A stretch of DNA of 39,991 bases from Thermodesulfobacteriota bacterium (lineage in GTDB: Bacteria; Desulfobacterota; WTBG01; CAIYCZ01; CAIRTM01), in NCBI GenBank assembly GCA_028278025.1, contig JANQFE010000059.1, positions 1-39,991 of the forward strand, read 5' to 3'. This document shows, in pieces, positions 24,690 to 32,594 of this stretch. Both the position numbers and the translations under genes were made by a program. The notes beneath the pieces are model-generated. The model searched no databases, had not been told where the DNA came from, and saw only the letters and a program-made list of their open reading frames with translations. Within the stretch, counting starts at the first letter, position 1. Each line of letters opens with the position of its first letter.

Positions 24690-24860
24690 TTACTGTTCAA
24701 GAATCATACGGGCCTTTAGGACAGCATGATTGGCTTCTTGTTCAAGGTTAGTGGCGGCACTGATAAAAAGGTCGGTTTCCTTGACCGATACCGTAAAGGA
24801 GACGAGCCTGTCTATGGAGGAGTACCGGCGGTAGGTGCGCTGTTCATATGGAACATGGTG
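24690..24860 (-). pseudogene. N-terminal remnant of a UPF0280-family gene
   Basis: On the minus strand a frame of about 55 codons reads through RTYRRYSSIDRLVSFTVSV, KETDLFISAATNLEQEA and LKARMILEQ before TAA (24690-24692). This closely resembles the conserved N-terminus of UPF0280 (ApbE-related) proteins, normally more than 200 residues long. Here the frame stops after about 50 residues beside the terminator of the plus-strand gene. No in-frame ATG is found at the expected start. It appears to be a truncated relic. Nothing else is recognised in 24861-24977. Confidence 0.55.
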
Positions 24861-24977
24861 ATGTGAAATATGAAAATTTGACTCTCGATATTGTCATTGG
24901 TATTTTTTCTACCATTTAACTAGAACATATGTTAAAAAAATAGCACAAGGATTCGCCTATAATAAAGGGCTTGTAAT

Positions 24978-27914
24978 ATGGTAAACATAACTGTTAACGA
25001 TAAAAAGATAGAGGTCTCCGAAAAGCAGTCGTTATTAAACTCGTTGAGGCAAAAAGGATTTCACATTCCAGGCATGTGTCTCAACCCTGAGCTGATTCCT
25101 TTCGGCTCATGCAGGCTGTGCCAGGTGGACATTAACGGCAAAACCACCACTGCCTGTTCCCTTGTGCCCACTGAGGGAATGAACGTCCGGACAATAAACG
25201 AGGATCTATTCACAAATCGGAAGTATTCACTGGAACTTCTCGCTTCACACCATACCGGCGATTGTATTGGGCCCTGTCAGCAGGGCTGCCCCACCCATTG
25301 TGATATCCAAGGATATCTGGCACTTATTGCTGAAGGAAAGCACCACGAAGCGGTGAAACTTATGAAGGAAAAATATATCCTTCCGGCGGTTCTTGGTCGT
25401 GTATGCCCGGCTTTCTGTGAGTCGGATTGCCGACGCAATCTGGTAGAGGGAGCGGTTGCCATCCGGCAGCTGAAGCGCTTTGCTGCCGACGTAGACCTGG
25501 AAGCGCCCTGGATGCCAGATATCCCCCCTCCCACGGGAAAAGCAGTGGCGGTAGTGGGCGGCGGCCCGGCCGGATTGTCCTGCGGTTACTACTTGAGACG
25601 CAAAGGCCATGCGGTTACCATTTTCGAGGCCCAGCCCGAGCTGGGCGGGTGGACACGGTATGGTATCCCGACATACCGTCTTCCTAAAGATATTTTGAGA
25701 AAAGACATCGCTACCGTAATCAATACCGGGATTACCGTTAAGACCGGCTGTGCGCTGGGCAAGGATGTGACGTTGGATCAGCTAAAAAAAGACTTTGATG
25801 CCGTGTTTATGGGGGTCGGAGCCTGGAGCAGCCGGATGATGAACATTGAAGGTGAGGACCTTAAAGGGGTCATCCATGGCATAGAGTTTCTAAAGGAAAT
25901 CAATATGGGCAAAGAGGTGCCGGTTGGGAAAAAGGTCGTGGCTGTCGGTGGTGGGAACACGGCAATGGATGTTGTCAGGGTCTGCCGCAGGATGGGGGTT
26001 GATGTGACCCTGACTTACCGACGGTCTCACCAGGAAATGCCGGCCGCACAGATCGAGGTGGAAGAGGCACAGGAGGAAGGTGTCAAATTTGAGCTGATGA
26101 CCAACCCGATCCGGATATACGGAAACGGAAAAGTGGAGAAAGTGGAGCTTTTGAGGATGGAGCTGGGAGAGCCGGATGAGAGCGGACGCAGATCGCCGCT
26201 TCCGGTGGAAGGTTCCAATTTTTTTGTCGATGCCGATACCGTAATTCTTGCCATCGGGCAGTATAACACGGACGAGATTTTGAAAGGCTATGGCCTTAAA
26301 AGCTCCAGAGGTATGATTGGCGTCCATAAGACAACCTTGCAGACTGAGATCGATGGTGTTTTTGCCGGCGGCGATGCGGTTCTGGGACCCTCCACCGTAA
26401 TAGAGTCCATTTATCAGGGCCGGGTCGGGGCCTTGATGATCGACCTTTACCTGAAAGAAAAGCTGGAAGCGGCCCAAAAAGCCTGTGAGGAATCCGGCCA
26501 GGAGGTTGTTTGCCTCATTGAGGATCCGGACATCAGGGAAGTCGTTAATGACCTGAATCCCTATAACCACGTGAAGCAGGTTACCGAGGAGGATTACAAA
26601 GATGTAGAACACCATCCCCGCAGCACGGCCGAAACCCGCGGCCCGGAAGAAAGGATCCGGGACTGGGAGGAGTTTGAGGAAAATCTCAAGCCGGAGGATG
26701 TCGCCAAAGAGGCCCAAAGATGCATGTCCTGCGGCTGCATGGATATTTTCGAGTGCACATTAAGATCCTATGCCACCATCTACGGTGCCAGGCAGGACCG
26801 TTTCTCTGAGAAGCGAAGCAATTTTGATATAGACGACAGCCACCCCAACATTATACTTGACAACAACAAGTGTATCCTCTGCGGCCAGTGTGTGAACCAC
26901 ACCCAGGAAATAGCGGGTGAGGACATTCTTGCTTTCGCTCACAGGGGATTCGTAACCAAGATTTCTCCGGCACCGCGCACAACCCTCGGACAGGCCAAAG
27001 CAAAATTGCTCGGCGATATAATTGATGTGTGCCCTACCGGCGCCCTGACCGAAAAGCTGCCCTTTGAAAAACCGGGCCCCTGGAAGGCAACCCCCATACC
27101 TACAATTTGCAACGGCTGTGGTGTGGGCTGTGAAATAAATATTGAGGTTTATGAGGGCCTGCTGGTGAGGGCCTCCCGGAAACCGAATTCCTGGAACCGG
27201 GGCCATCTCTGTGATATCGGCAGATTCGACAGGCCGTGGGACATCACCGCTGCGACGACCGTGGTAAAAGAAGGGGACAGCTTTAAAACTATAGATTTTG
27301 AAAAGGCCGTGGCAATGGTCAAGGAACACATGACGGACATGGCCATCATTCTCGGTCCGGATGTGACTCAGGAGGAAGCCCGGATGTTTGCGGACTTTGC
27401 TGAAAAACACAATATGAAGATCGGCTCAACCGCCCGGGGCAGCGTATCCACGGCCGGTTACCAGGCATTTCTCAAAGCAGGCAGAATTCGCCTGGACATT
27501 GATACGGACCACTACCCGGTTTTAAAAATATTTATCCGGGAGGCCCGGCGTCAGGGCGCTGAGCTGGTCAAGGGAGACTGCGACCTTGCCATAGTCGAAG
27601 CCCCGCAAAGCCCAAATGGGGTTCCTACCCTTGTCATGCACAAAGGCATCAATGATGTCGGACTGATTAAACTGGGAATCACGGGGGTGCCGAAGGCCGG
27701 TGCATATCTGTTTGTTGGAAACCTGACCGAGAAGCTGGATGGCTACACCGTGGTCCTGGGCTCCAGCGAACATGCCGACCTGGTGCTTCCCTATCCATGC
27801 TGGCCTGAAAAGAAGGGGACTGTCTTCAACTCTGCCGGCATGGAGCTGGAAGTCAACAGAATCCGGGCGCCTGCAGTGGACGCGGCTGAGATATTGTCTT
27901 CTTTAATCTCTTAG
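24978..27914 (+). CDS. NuoG/GltD-like iron-sulfur flavoprotein (StnC-like transhydrogenase subunit)
   Basis: A 978-residue cytosolic electron-transfer protein. Residues 1-80 are a NuoG-type 2Fe-2S domain (Cys34, 45, 48, 60). Residues 90-500 are a GltD/NfnB-like FAD-NADPH oxidoreductase with an N-terminal FeS motif (Cys96, 100, 104, 108), VVGGGPAGLS and the second Rossmann motif AVGGGNTAMD. Cysteine clusters (CMSCGC, CILCGQC) follow. The C-terminal 290 residues resemble the molybdopterin-oxidoreductase FeS region (ICNGCGVGCEI) with a shortened partner domain and no visible Mo/W-ligand Cys or Sec. Followed by HndA-, HndB- and HndC-like genes without a hydrogenase, it best fits the NADPH-site subunit of an Stn-type (Sporomusa-type Nfn) bifurcating transhydrogenase. 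Confidence 0.8.
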   Translation: MVNITVNDKKIEVSEKQSLLNSLRQKGFHIPGMCLNPELIPFGSCRLCQVDINGKTTTACSLVPTEGMNVRTINEDLFTNRKYSLELLASHHTGDCIGPCQQGCPTHCDIQGYLALIAEGKHHEAVKLMKEKYILPAVLGRVCPAFCESDCRRNLVEGAVAIRQLKRFAADVDLEAPWMPDIPPPTGKAVAVVGGGPAGLSCGYYLRRKGHAVTIFEAQPELGGWTRYGIPTYRLPKDILRKDIATVINTGITVKTGCALGKDVTLDQLKKDFDAVFMGVGAWSSRMMNIEGEDLKGVIHGIEFLKEINMGKEVPVGKKVVAVGGGNTAMDVVRVCRRMGVDVTLTYRRSHQEMPAAQIEVEEAQEEGVKFELMTNPIRIYGNGKVEKVELLRMELGEPDESGRRSPLPVEGSNFFVDADTVILAIGQYNTDEILKGYGLKSSRGMIGVHKTTLQTEIDGVFAGGDAVLGPSTVIESIYQGRVGALMIDLYLKEKLEAAQKACEESGQEVVCLIEDPDIREVVNDLNPYNHVKQVTEEDYKDVEHHPRSTAETRGPEERIRDWEEFEENLKPEDVAKEAQRCMSCGCMDIFECTLRSYATIYGARQDRFSEKRSNFDIDDSHPNIILDNNKCILCGQCVNHTQEIAGEDILAFAHRGFVTKISPAPRTTLGQAKAKLLGDIIDVCPTGALTEKLPFEKPGPWKATPIPTICNGCGVGCEINIEVYEGLLVRASRKPNSWNRGHLCDIGRFDRPWDITAATTVVKEGDSFKTIDFEKAVAMVKEHMTDMAIILGPDVTQEEARMFADFAEKHNMKIGSTARGSVSTAGYQAFLKAGRIRLDIDTDHYPVLKIFIREARRQGAELVKGDCDLAIVEAPQSPNGVPTLVMHKGINDVGLIKLGITGVPKAGAYLFVGNLTEKLDGYTVVLGSSEHADLVLPYPCWPEKKGTVFNSAGMELEVNRIRAPAVDAAEILSSLIS

Positions 27915-27985
27915 GGGTTAATTCTTTGTTTTTGCCGGCAAAAACAGTTCATAGCGTCCGTGGTTATAGTGTTACGGGCTGCTGG

Positions 27986-28098
27986 TTGTCCCGATTCAAT
28001 CGGGATTTCCGATGTCATCCGACGGGTTAACGGGCCAGAGGCTAACGGCATCAGCACATTTTTGCATTTTTCAACCTGTTTGTTTTCCCGCATGCGGG
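27986..28098. repeat. Small palindromes in the spacer before the HndA-like gene
   Basis: TTGTCCCGATTCAATCGGGA (27986-28005) belongs to the same palindromic family as TTGTCCCGACAAGTCGGGAT at 32-51. CCCGCATGCGGG (28087-28098) is a separate perfect 12-bp palindrome. The 248-base gap holds no gene. They may affect mRNA stability between cistrons. Confidence 0.5.
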
Positions 28099-28162
28099 AT
28101 CTGCGACCGATGTGGCCGGTGCAGGATAATTCTCTATTAACATTTCAGCAAAGGATAACAAC

Positions 28163-28663
28163 GTGCCCAATTATGCAAATCTTGTAATGCTCAATCCGGA
28201 CCTGACCCCGCAGGTCATGGCCCGGGTGGATGAGATTATCAACCGCTCCAAAGACAAGCCCGGCTGTCTGATCCCTGTCCTGGAAGAGTGTCAGGAGGTT
28301 GTCGGGTATATGCCTGTTGAGCTCCAGAAATATATCGGCGATGGGCTTGATATTGCCACAAGCATCATTTATGGAGTTGTGACATTTTATTCCTTTTTTT
28401 CCATGCTGCCCCGAGGCCGGCATACCATCAAGATCTGCATGGGTACGGCCTGCTATGTGAAAGGCATTGCGGAGGTGGTGAGTCGCATCCAGTCAGAATA
28501 TAAGATTGAAGTGGGGCGCACTACCACTGACAGGCGCTTTACCCTGGAAGCCGTCCGGTGCCTCGGGGCCTGCGGGCTGGCCCCGGTTATTGTCATTGAC
28601 GAGGACACCCACGGCGGGGTCACTGCGGATAGAATTTTAAATATTTTAGAAAAATATGAGTAG
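28163..28663 (+). CDS. NuoE/HndA-like 2Fe-2S subunit
   Basis: The 166-residue protein has the NuoE layout: an N-terminal helical part and a thioredoxin-like 2Fe-2S domain with ligands Cys92, Cys97, Cys133 and Cys137 (CMGTAC and CLGAC). In HndABCD and NADH dehydrogenases this subunit passes electrons to or from the NuoF-type flavoprotein. The start is GTG 28163, preceded by AAAGGA about eight bases upstream; no better in-frame ATG exists before codon 9. The gene order StnC-like, HndA, HndB, HndC points to one complex. The length is typical. Confidence 0.88.
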   Translation: MPNYANLVMLNPDLTPQVMARVDEIINRSKDKPGCLIPVLEECQEVVGYMPVELQKYIGDGLDIATSIIYGVVTFYSFFSMLPRGRHTIKICMGTACYVKGIAEVVSRIQSEYKIEVGRTTTDRRFTLEAVRCLGACGLAPVIVIDEDTHGGVTADRILNILEKYE

Positions 28664-28762
28664 AAAAATGCAACACGCCACAAATTGATCAGATGCCGGA
28701 AGCTGCTGATCGGTCTTGTTTGTTGGTTATGTGATTTTCACTTTAGTAAAGGAGGCCGGCTT

Positions 28763-29134
28763 ATGGCTAAATTGACTATTGCTGATCTCAAAAAAATAAA
28801 GGAAAAGGCTCAAAAGGATACCGCTCTGCGGGAGGGTGGCGCAACGGTAAAAGTCACGGTCCATATGGGAACCTGCGGTATTGCCGCTGGTGCGCGTGAG
28901 GTGATGGACGCTTTACTGGATGAAATGGCCCAATCCGACCGGCATGACATTCGGGTAGTGAATTCTGGATGCATGGGCATGTGCAGCAGCGAGCCTAATG
29001 TAACCATTGAGATTATGGATCAGGAGCCGGTTATCTATCAGCATATGGACGGCAATAAAATCCGGCAGGTTTTTAAACGGCATGTGCTCACAGGTGAAGT
29101 TCAAACGGATTTTGCGCTTGCCAGAATAAAATAA
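28763..29134 (+). CDS. HndB-like thioredoxin-fold 2Fe-2S protein
   Basis: A 123-residue protein resembling HndB of NADP-reducing hydrogenases (a thioredoxin-like ferredoxin). MGTCGIAAGAREVM holds Cys38 and SGCMGMC holds Cys70 and Cys74. Only three of four usual ligands are visible, so a 2Fe-2S cluster may be absent or differently held. ATG 28763 is chosen because AAAGGAGG precedes it; the frame can extend to 28685, but that N-terminus is cysteine-rich, hydrophobic and unlike the family. It ends 17 bases before the HndC-like gene and lies within the same operon. Confidence 0.85.
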   Translation: MAKLTIADLKKIKEKAQKDTALREGGATVKVTVHMGTCGIAAGAREVMDALLDEMAQSDRHDIRVVNSGCMGMCSSEPNVTIEIMDQEPVIYQHMDGNKIRQVFKRHVLTGEVQTDFALARIK

Positions 29135-29151
29135 AACCAGAGAGGTTTTGA

Positions 29152-30939
29152 ATGAAAAAACATCGTGCCGATTTGCTTCTATGCGGTGGCACAGGGTGCC
29201 ATGCAACTGGAAGCCTGGAAGTCAAGAGCGCCCTGGAAACGCAACTTGCCCGCCACAAGCTGGACCAGGAGATTCGAGTGGTTGAAACCGGCTGCAATGG
29301 ATTTTGCGCAATGGGACCCATCATGCTTGTGCAGCCTGACGGCATTTTTTACCAGAAGCTCAAGGCCACAGATATACCGCACCTTGTTGAAGAACATTTC
29401 CTCAAAGGACGACCGGTAAAAAAGCTGTTTTATAAAGAACCGGCGTCAGCCGAGACAATCCCGAGCATGGATGACATTCCCTTTTACTCGAAGCAACAGC
29501 TGATTGTTTTAAAAAACAGAGGCGTTATTGATCCTGAAAAAATCGAGGAATACATTGGAAGAGACGGATACCTCGGGGCCGGCAAAGCGCTTTTGGAGAT
29601 GACACCCCAGGAGATAATCAGCCAGATGAAAGAATCCGGTCTCAGGGGCCGGGGCGGAGCAGGCTTTCCCACCGGCCTCAAGTGGGAGTTTGCCAGTCGG
29701 GAGGAAGGAGATGTCAAGTATGTTCTGTGCAATGCCGATGAAGGGGATCCCGGCGCTTTCATGGACCGCAGCGTTCTGGAAGCAGACCCCCATGCGGTTC
29801 TGGAGGGAATGATCATTGCCGCCAGGGCCATCGGCGCACAACATGGCTACATATACTGCCGCGCCGAGTATCCGTTGGCTCTAAAAAGGCTTGAAATCGC
29901 TATTTCACAGGCCCGGCAACACGGGCTGTTAGGTGAAGATATCCTGGGGAGCGGTTTCAATTTTGACCTGGAGATATACCAGGGAGCCGGCGCTTTTGTG
30001 TGCGGAGAGGAGACTGCCCTTATGCACTCCATTGAGGGCAAGCGGGGCATGCCCAGACCCCGGCCGCCTTTTCCCGCACAAAAGGGCCTTTGGAAAAAAC
30101 CTACGGTTTTAAACAATGTGGAGACCTATGCCAATGTGGGCCAGATTATTCTTAATGGTGCCGACTGGTTTTCCAGCATCGGCATGGAAGCCAGTAAAGG
30201 AACAAAAGTTTTTGCCTTGACCGGAGATGTAAACAACATCGGCCTGGTGGAAGTACCCATGGGGACGACCCTGAGAACCATCATATATGACATCGGCGGC
30301 GGAATTTCAAAGAAGAGAAAATTCAAAGCCGTCCAACTCGGTGGGCCTTCCGGAGGGTGTGTCCCAGAGGAATTTATCGATACCCCCGTGGACTACCAGT
30401 CCATTGCCAAGGTCGGCGCCATTATGGGCTCAGGCGGTATGATCGTTATGGACGACCAGACATGCATGGTTGATATGGCCCGTTTCTTTATGGATTTTAT
30501 TCAGGATGAGTCCTGCGGCAAGTGTACTCCGTGCCGCGAAGGCACCTTGCGGATGCTGGAAATCCTGGATAAAATCACCCATGGCGACGGTGAACCCGGA
30601 GACATTGAGCTGCTTGAGGATTTAAGTAAAATGATTAAAAGCTCTGCCCTGTGCGGCCTGGGTCAAACCGGCCCGAATCCGGTACTGTCTACCCTCAAAT
30701 ATTTCAGGAACGAATATGAAGCCCACATAAATGAAAAAAAATGCCCGGCCAAACGCTGCCCCGCACTTCTAAAATTTGAAGTGAATATGGAAATGTGCAT
30801 AAAGTGCGGCATCTGTTTCAAAAAATGTCCGGCCAAGGCAATCGCGTGGGAAAAGAAAAAAACTGCCAGCATAGACAAGAGCACATGCATTAAGTGCATG
30901 ACCTGCATCAGCGCATGCCCTGCCGATGCCATATTTTAG
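29152..30939 (+). CDS. NuoF/HndC-like FMN and iron-sulfur subunit
   Basis: A 595-residue flavoprotein, the usual NAD(H)-FMN site of HndC/HydB-type enzymes, where bifurcation is thought to occur. Residues 1-110 are a 2Fe-2S thioredoxin-like domain (Cys11, 16, 48, 52). The NuoF core carries GLRGRGGAGFPTGLKWEF (near 160-180) and NADEGDPGAFMDRSVLE. A 4Fe-4S motif ESCGKCTPCREGT lies near 455-467. The C-terminus has two ferredoxin-type 4Fe-4S motifs (CIKCGICFKKCP, CIKCMTCISACP). The extra clusters are typical of HydB-type bifurcating enzymes rather than of complex I. It closes the first module. A gap with MITE copy B follows. Confidence 0.9.
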   Translation: MKKHRADLLLCGGTGCHATGSLEVKSALETQLARHKLDQEIRVVETGCNGFCAMGPIMLVQPDGIFYQKLKATDIPHLVEEHFLKGRPVKKLFYKEPASAETIPSMDDIPFYSKQQLIVLKNRGVIDPEKIEEYIGRDGYLGAGKALLEMTPQEIISQMKESGLRGRGGAGFPTGLKWEFASREEGDVKYVLCNADEGDPGAFMDRSVLEADPHAVLEGMIIAARAIGAQHGYIYCRAEYPLALKRLEIAISQARQHGLLGEDILGSGFNFDLEIYQGAGAFVCGEETALMHSIEGKRGMPRPRPPFPAQKGLWKKPTVLNNVETYANVGQIILNGADWFSSIGMEASKGTKVFALTGDVNNIGLVEVPMGTTLRTIIYDIGGGISKKRKFKAVQLGGPSGGCVPEEFIDTPVDYQSIAKVGAIMGSGGMIVMDDQTCMVDMARFFMDFIQDESCGKCTPCREGTLRMLEILDKITHGDGEPGDIELLEDLSKMIKSSALCGLGQTGPNPVLSTLKYFRNEYEAHINEKKCPAKRCPALLKFEVNMEMCIKCGICFKKCPAKAIAWEKKKTASIDKSTCIKCMTCISACPADAIF

Positions 30940-31109
30940 GCGTTGAGACGCTTATAGTGAAAAGCTTTTTCGATATAATGGAGTGCCGGGACTTTAATGG
31001 AATAACCGAATTATACAGAGTATGCTCAAGCGATTACGCAGGAGCTTTTCTTCAACAGAAAAACTTTATTTTTTTCGAAGCGTCTTGTGCTTTTAACATA
31101 ATAGTATAG
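30940..31109. other. Spacer between the HndC-like gene and MITE copy B
   Basis: The left part of the 390-base gap (30940-31329). No gene, terminator or promoter is convincing here; the following 180 bases are MITE copy B and the last 40 hold the ribosome binding site of the GAF gene. Confidence 0.4.
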
Positions 31110-31289
31110 TACAGCGTCATATTTAAATTTGGAGGTAGAGATTGGGTGAGATCTTTAGTTTGATTGCTGCGGGCTATGTGCTCACGTGAACGACCGTTTA
31201 TATATAATAGGCAATTGTTCGCACCGCCCTTGCTGCTCAAAACCAAAGATCATCACCGATGAACTGACAAATTAAAGTTTGACGCTGTA
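31110..31289. mobile_element. MITE-like element, copy B (intact ends)
   Basis: A 180-base non-coding element bounded by perfect 10-bp terminal inverted repeats TACAGCGTCA and TGACGCTGTA. ATAG lies directly outside both ends (31106-31109 and 31290-31293), consistent with a 4-bp target duplication. An internal long imperfect hairpin pairs the left GATCTTTAG with the right CCAAAGATC around CTATGTGCTCACG. It aligns with copy A (13486-13657). It carries no transposase and would be moved in trans. Confidence 0.72.
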
Positions 31290-31329
31290 ATAGATTTTTT
31301 ATTAAATTCGACAAGATAGGAGTAATGAA

Positions 31330-31899
31330 ATGCAAAATAAGGAAATATATTATTTTAAATTATTTAGAGATGTTTGTCGGACCATCAATTCCACATTAAA
31401 CCTTAAAGAAGTCTTGAATCTGATTGCTGAAAACATTGTAAAGGTACTGGATATTAAAGCCTGTGCTATTTTCCTTTTGGACAAGCCGCAAAAAAGATTG
31501 GATGTCGGCGCCTCTTACGGTTTGAGTGAAACATATCTCAACAAGGGCCCGGTAGACGCAGAAAAAAGCATTGTGGAGTCATTACAGGGGAATTTCGTTC
31601 TGGTGCACGATGCAACCAAAGACCCCAGAACTCAGTATCCGAAAGAAAACGAAAAAGAAGGCATAGCTTCAATTCTTTCGGTACCCATATCTGTAAAGGG
31701 GAATGTAATCGGAGTGCTGCGAATATATACTTCACAGCCGCGCAATTTTTCTGAAGAAGAAAATGAATTTATAGCCGCACTAGCGGAAATGGGTGGAATT
31801 GCTATTGAAAATGCACGGATGTTTCATCACCTGAAATCAAATCATGAAAAATTGATTAACGAAGTCCATGAATGGTTTGACTTTGGAAAAGTGCAGTAA
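31330..31899 (+). CDS. GAF-domain protein
   Basis: A 189-residue stand-alone GAF domain (about 20-165): LKEVLNLIAENIVKVLDIKAC, FLLDKPQKRLDVGASYG, SVPISVKGNVIGVLRIY and IAALAEMGGIAIENARMF. GAF domains bind small ligands or sense redox or light; there is no attached kinase, cyclase or DNA-binding domain. A TAGGAG ribosome binding site precedes ATG 31330. It lies between the two flavin/FeS modules on the same strand, so it may be a small-ligand sensor for that region, but this is only positional inference. Confidence 0.8.
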   Translation: MQNKEIYYFKLFRDVCRTINSTLNLKEVLNLIAENIVKVLDIKACAIFLLDKPQKRLDVGASYGLSETYLNKGPVDAEKSIVESLQGNFVLVHDATKDPRTQYPKENEKEGIASILSVPISVKGNVIGVLRIYTSQPRNFSEEENEFIAALAEMGGIAIENARMFHHLKSNHEKLINEVHEWFDFGKVQ

Positions 31900-32011
31900 A
31901 ACTAATCCCGAAAAGCCGAGGCTTTGCAAAAAAGTTGATATTTCTTGATTTAGAGTAATATATACTATATAATTTTACACATTTTTCAGTACGACTTTCA
32001 GACAGTTCTCC

Positions 32012-32044
32012 CTGCCTGACCGGATAACGGCAGTGTCATTTTTT
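32012..32044 (+). terminator. Weak terminator between the GAF and NuoE-like genes
   Basis: CTGCC (32012-32016) and GGCAG (32029-32033) form a 5-bp stem with a 12-base loop, followed after a few bases by TTTTTT (32039-32044). It would separate GAF transcription from the formate dehydrogenase operon. The stem is short and the call is tentative. Confidence 0.3.
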
Positions 32045-32132
32045 ATGCACCTATGGGGTATAACAGGATACATTATTGACCTTCACTATCCTGCACCCGA
32101 AGCATGGATCAATAGACTTTAAAGGAGGCATA

Positions 32133-32594
32133 ATGGAAGAACGTTTAGAAAAAGTTTTATCATGTTACGATGGCAAACCCTTCGAGCTTATTCCAATTTT
32201 GCAGGACATTCAACATGAATTCGGTTACCTTCCGGAACCGGAGATGCGCGAGGTTGCCAAATTTGTTGGCCTGCCTGAAAGCAATGTCTATGGGGTGGCA
32301 ACATTTTTCGAGCAATTCAAATTCACCCCCCAGGGCAGAAACAAGGTAGTCGTTTGCAGGGGAACGGCCTGCCATGTTCGTGGCGCCAAGCGAATTCTCG
32401 AAGAATTTGAAGAGAAGTTACATATTAAGGAAGGGGAAACGTCTGAAGATTTAGAGTATTCATTGGGAACTGCTGCTTGTATCGGGTGCTGTGCGCTAGC
32501 ACCATGTGTGATGATAAATGATAGCGTAGAAGCTAAATTGACACTGGAAAAGGTGTCGAATTTGATTAGCAAGGAGACAGCCGATGATATTTAG
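32133..32594 (+). CDS. NuoE-like 2Fe-2S subunit of the formate dehydrogenase module
   Basis: A 153-residue NuoE/HndA/FdsG-like protein. Cys75, Cys80, Cys116 and Cys120 (CRGTAC and CIGCC) are the 2Fe-2S ligands. ATG 32133 follows AAAGGAGGC perfectly, so the longer frame opening at 32076 is rejected. Its stop overlaps the ATG of the next gene by 11 bases, suggesting translational coupling. The order NuoE, NuoF, FdhA equals fdsGBA in soluble NAD-linked formate dehydrogenases. It is a paralogue of the 28163-28663 product, with different N-terminal sequence. Confidence 0.89.
   Translation: MEERLEKVLSCYDGKPFELIPILQDIQHEFGYLPEPEMREVAKFVGLPESNVYGVATFFEQFKFTPQGRNKVVVCRGTACHVRGAKRILEEFEEKLHIKEGETSEDLEYSLGTAACIGCCALAPCVMINDSVEAKLTLEKVSNLISKETADDI

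Noticed and set aside
24935..24960. Sigma54-like promoter (TAGCAC...TCGC) before the StnC-like gene
   Set aside because: The GG and GC elements are too degenerate and wrongly spaced to support a call.
28685..28762. Longer N-terminus of the HndB-like protein
   Set aside because: The 26 extra residues do not match the family, and AAAGGAGG lies directly before ATG 28763.
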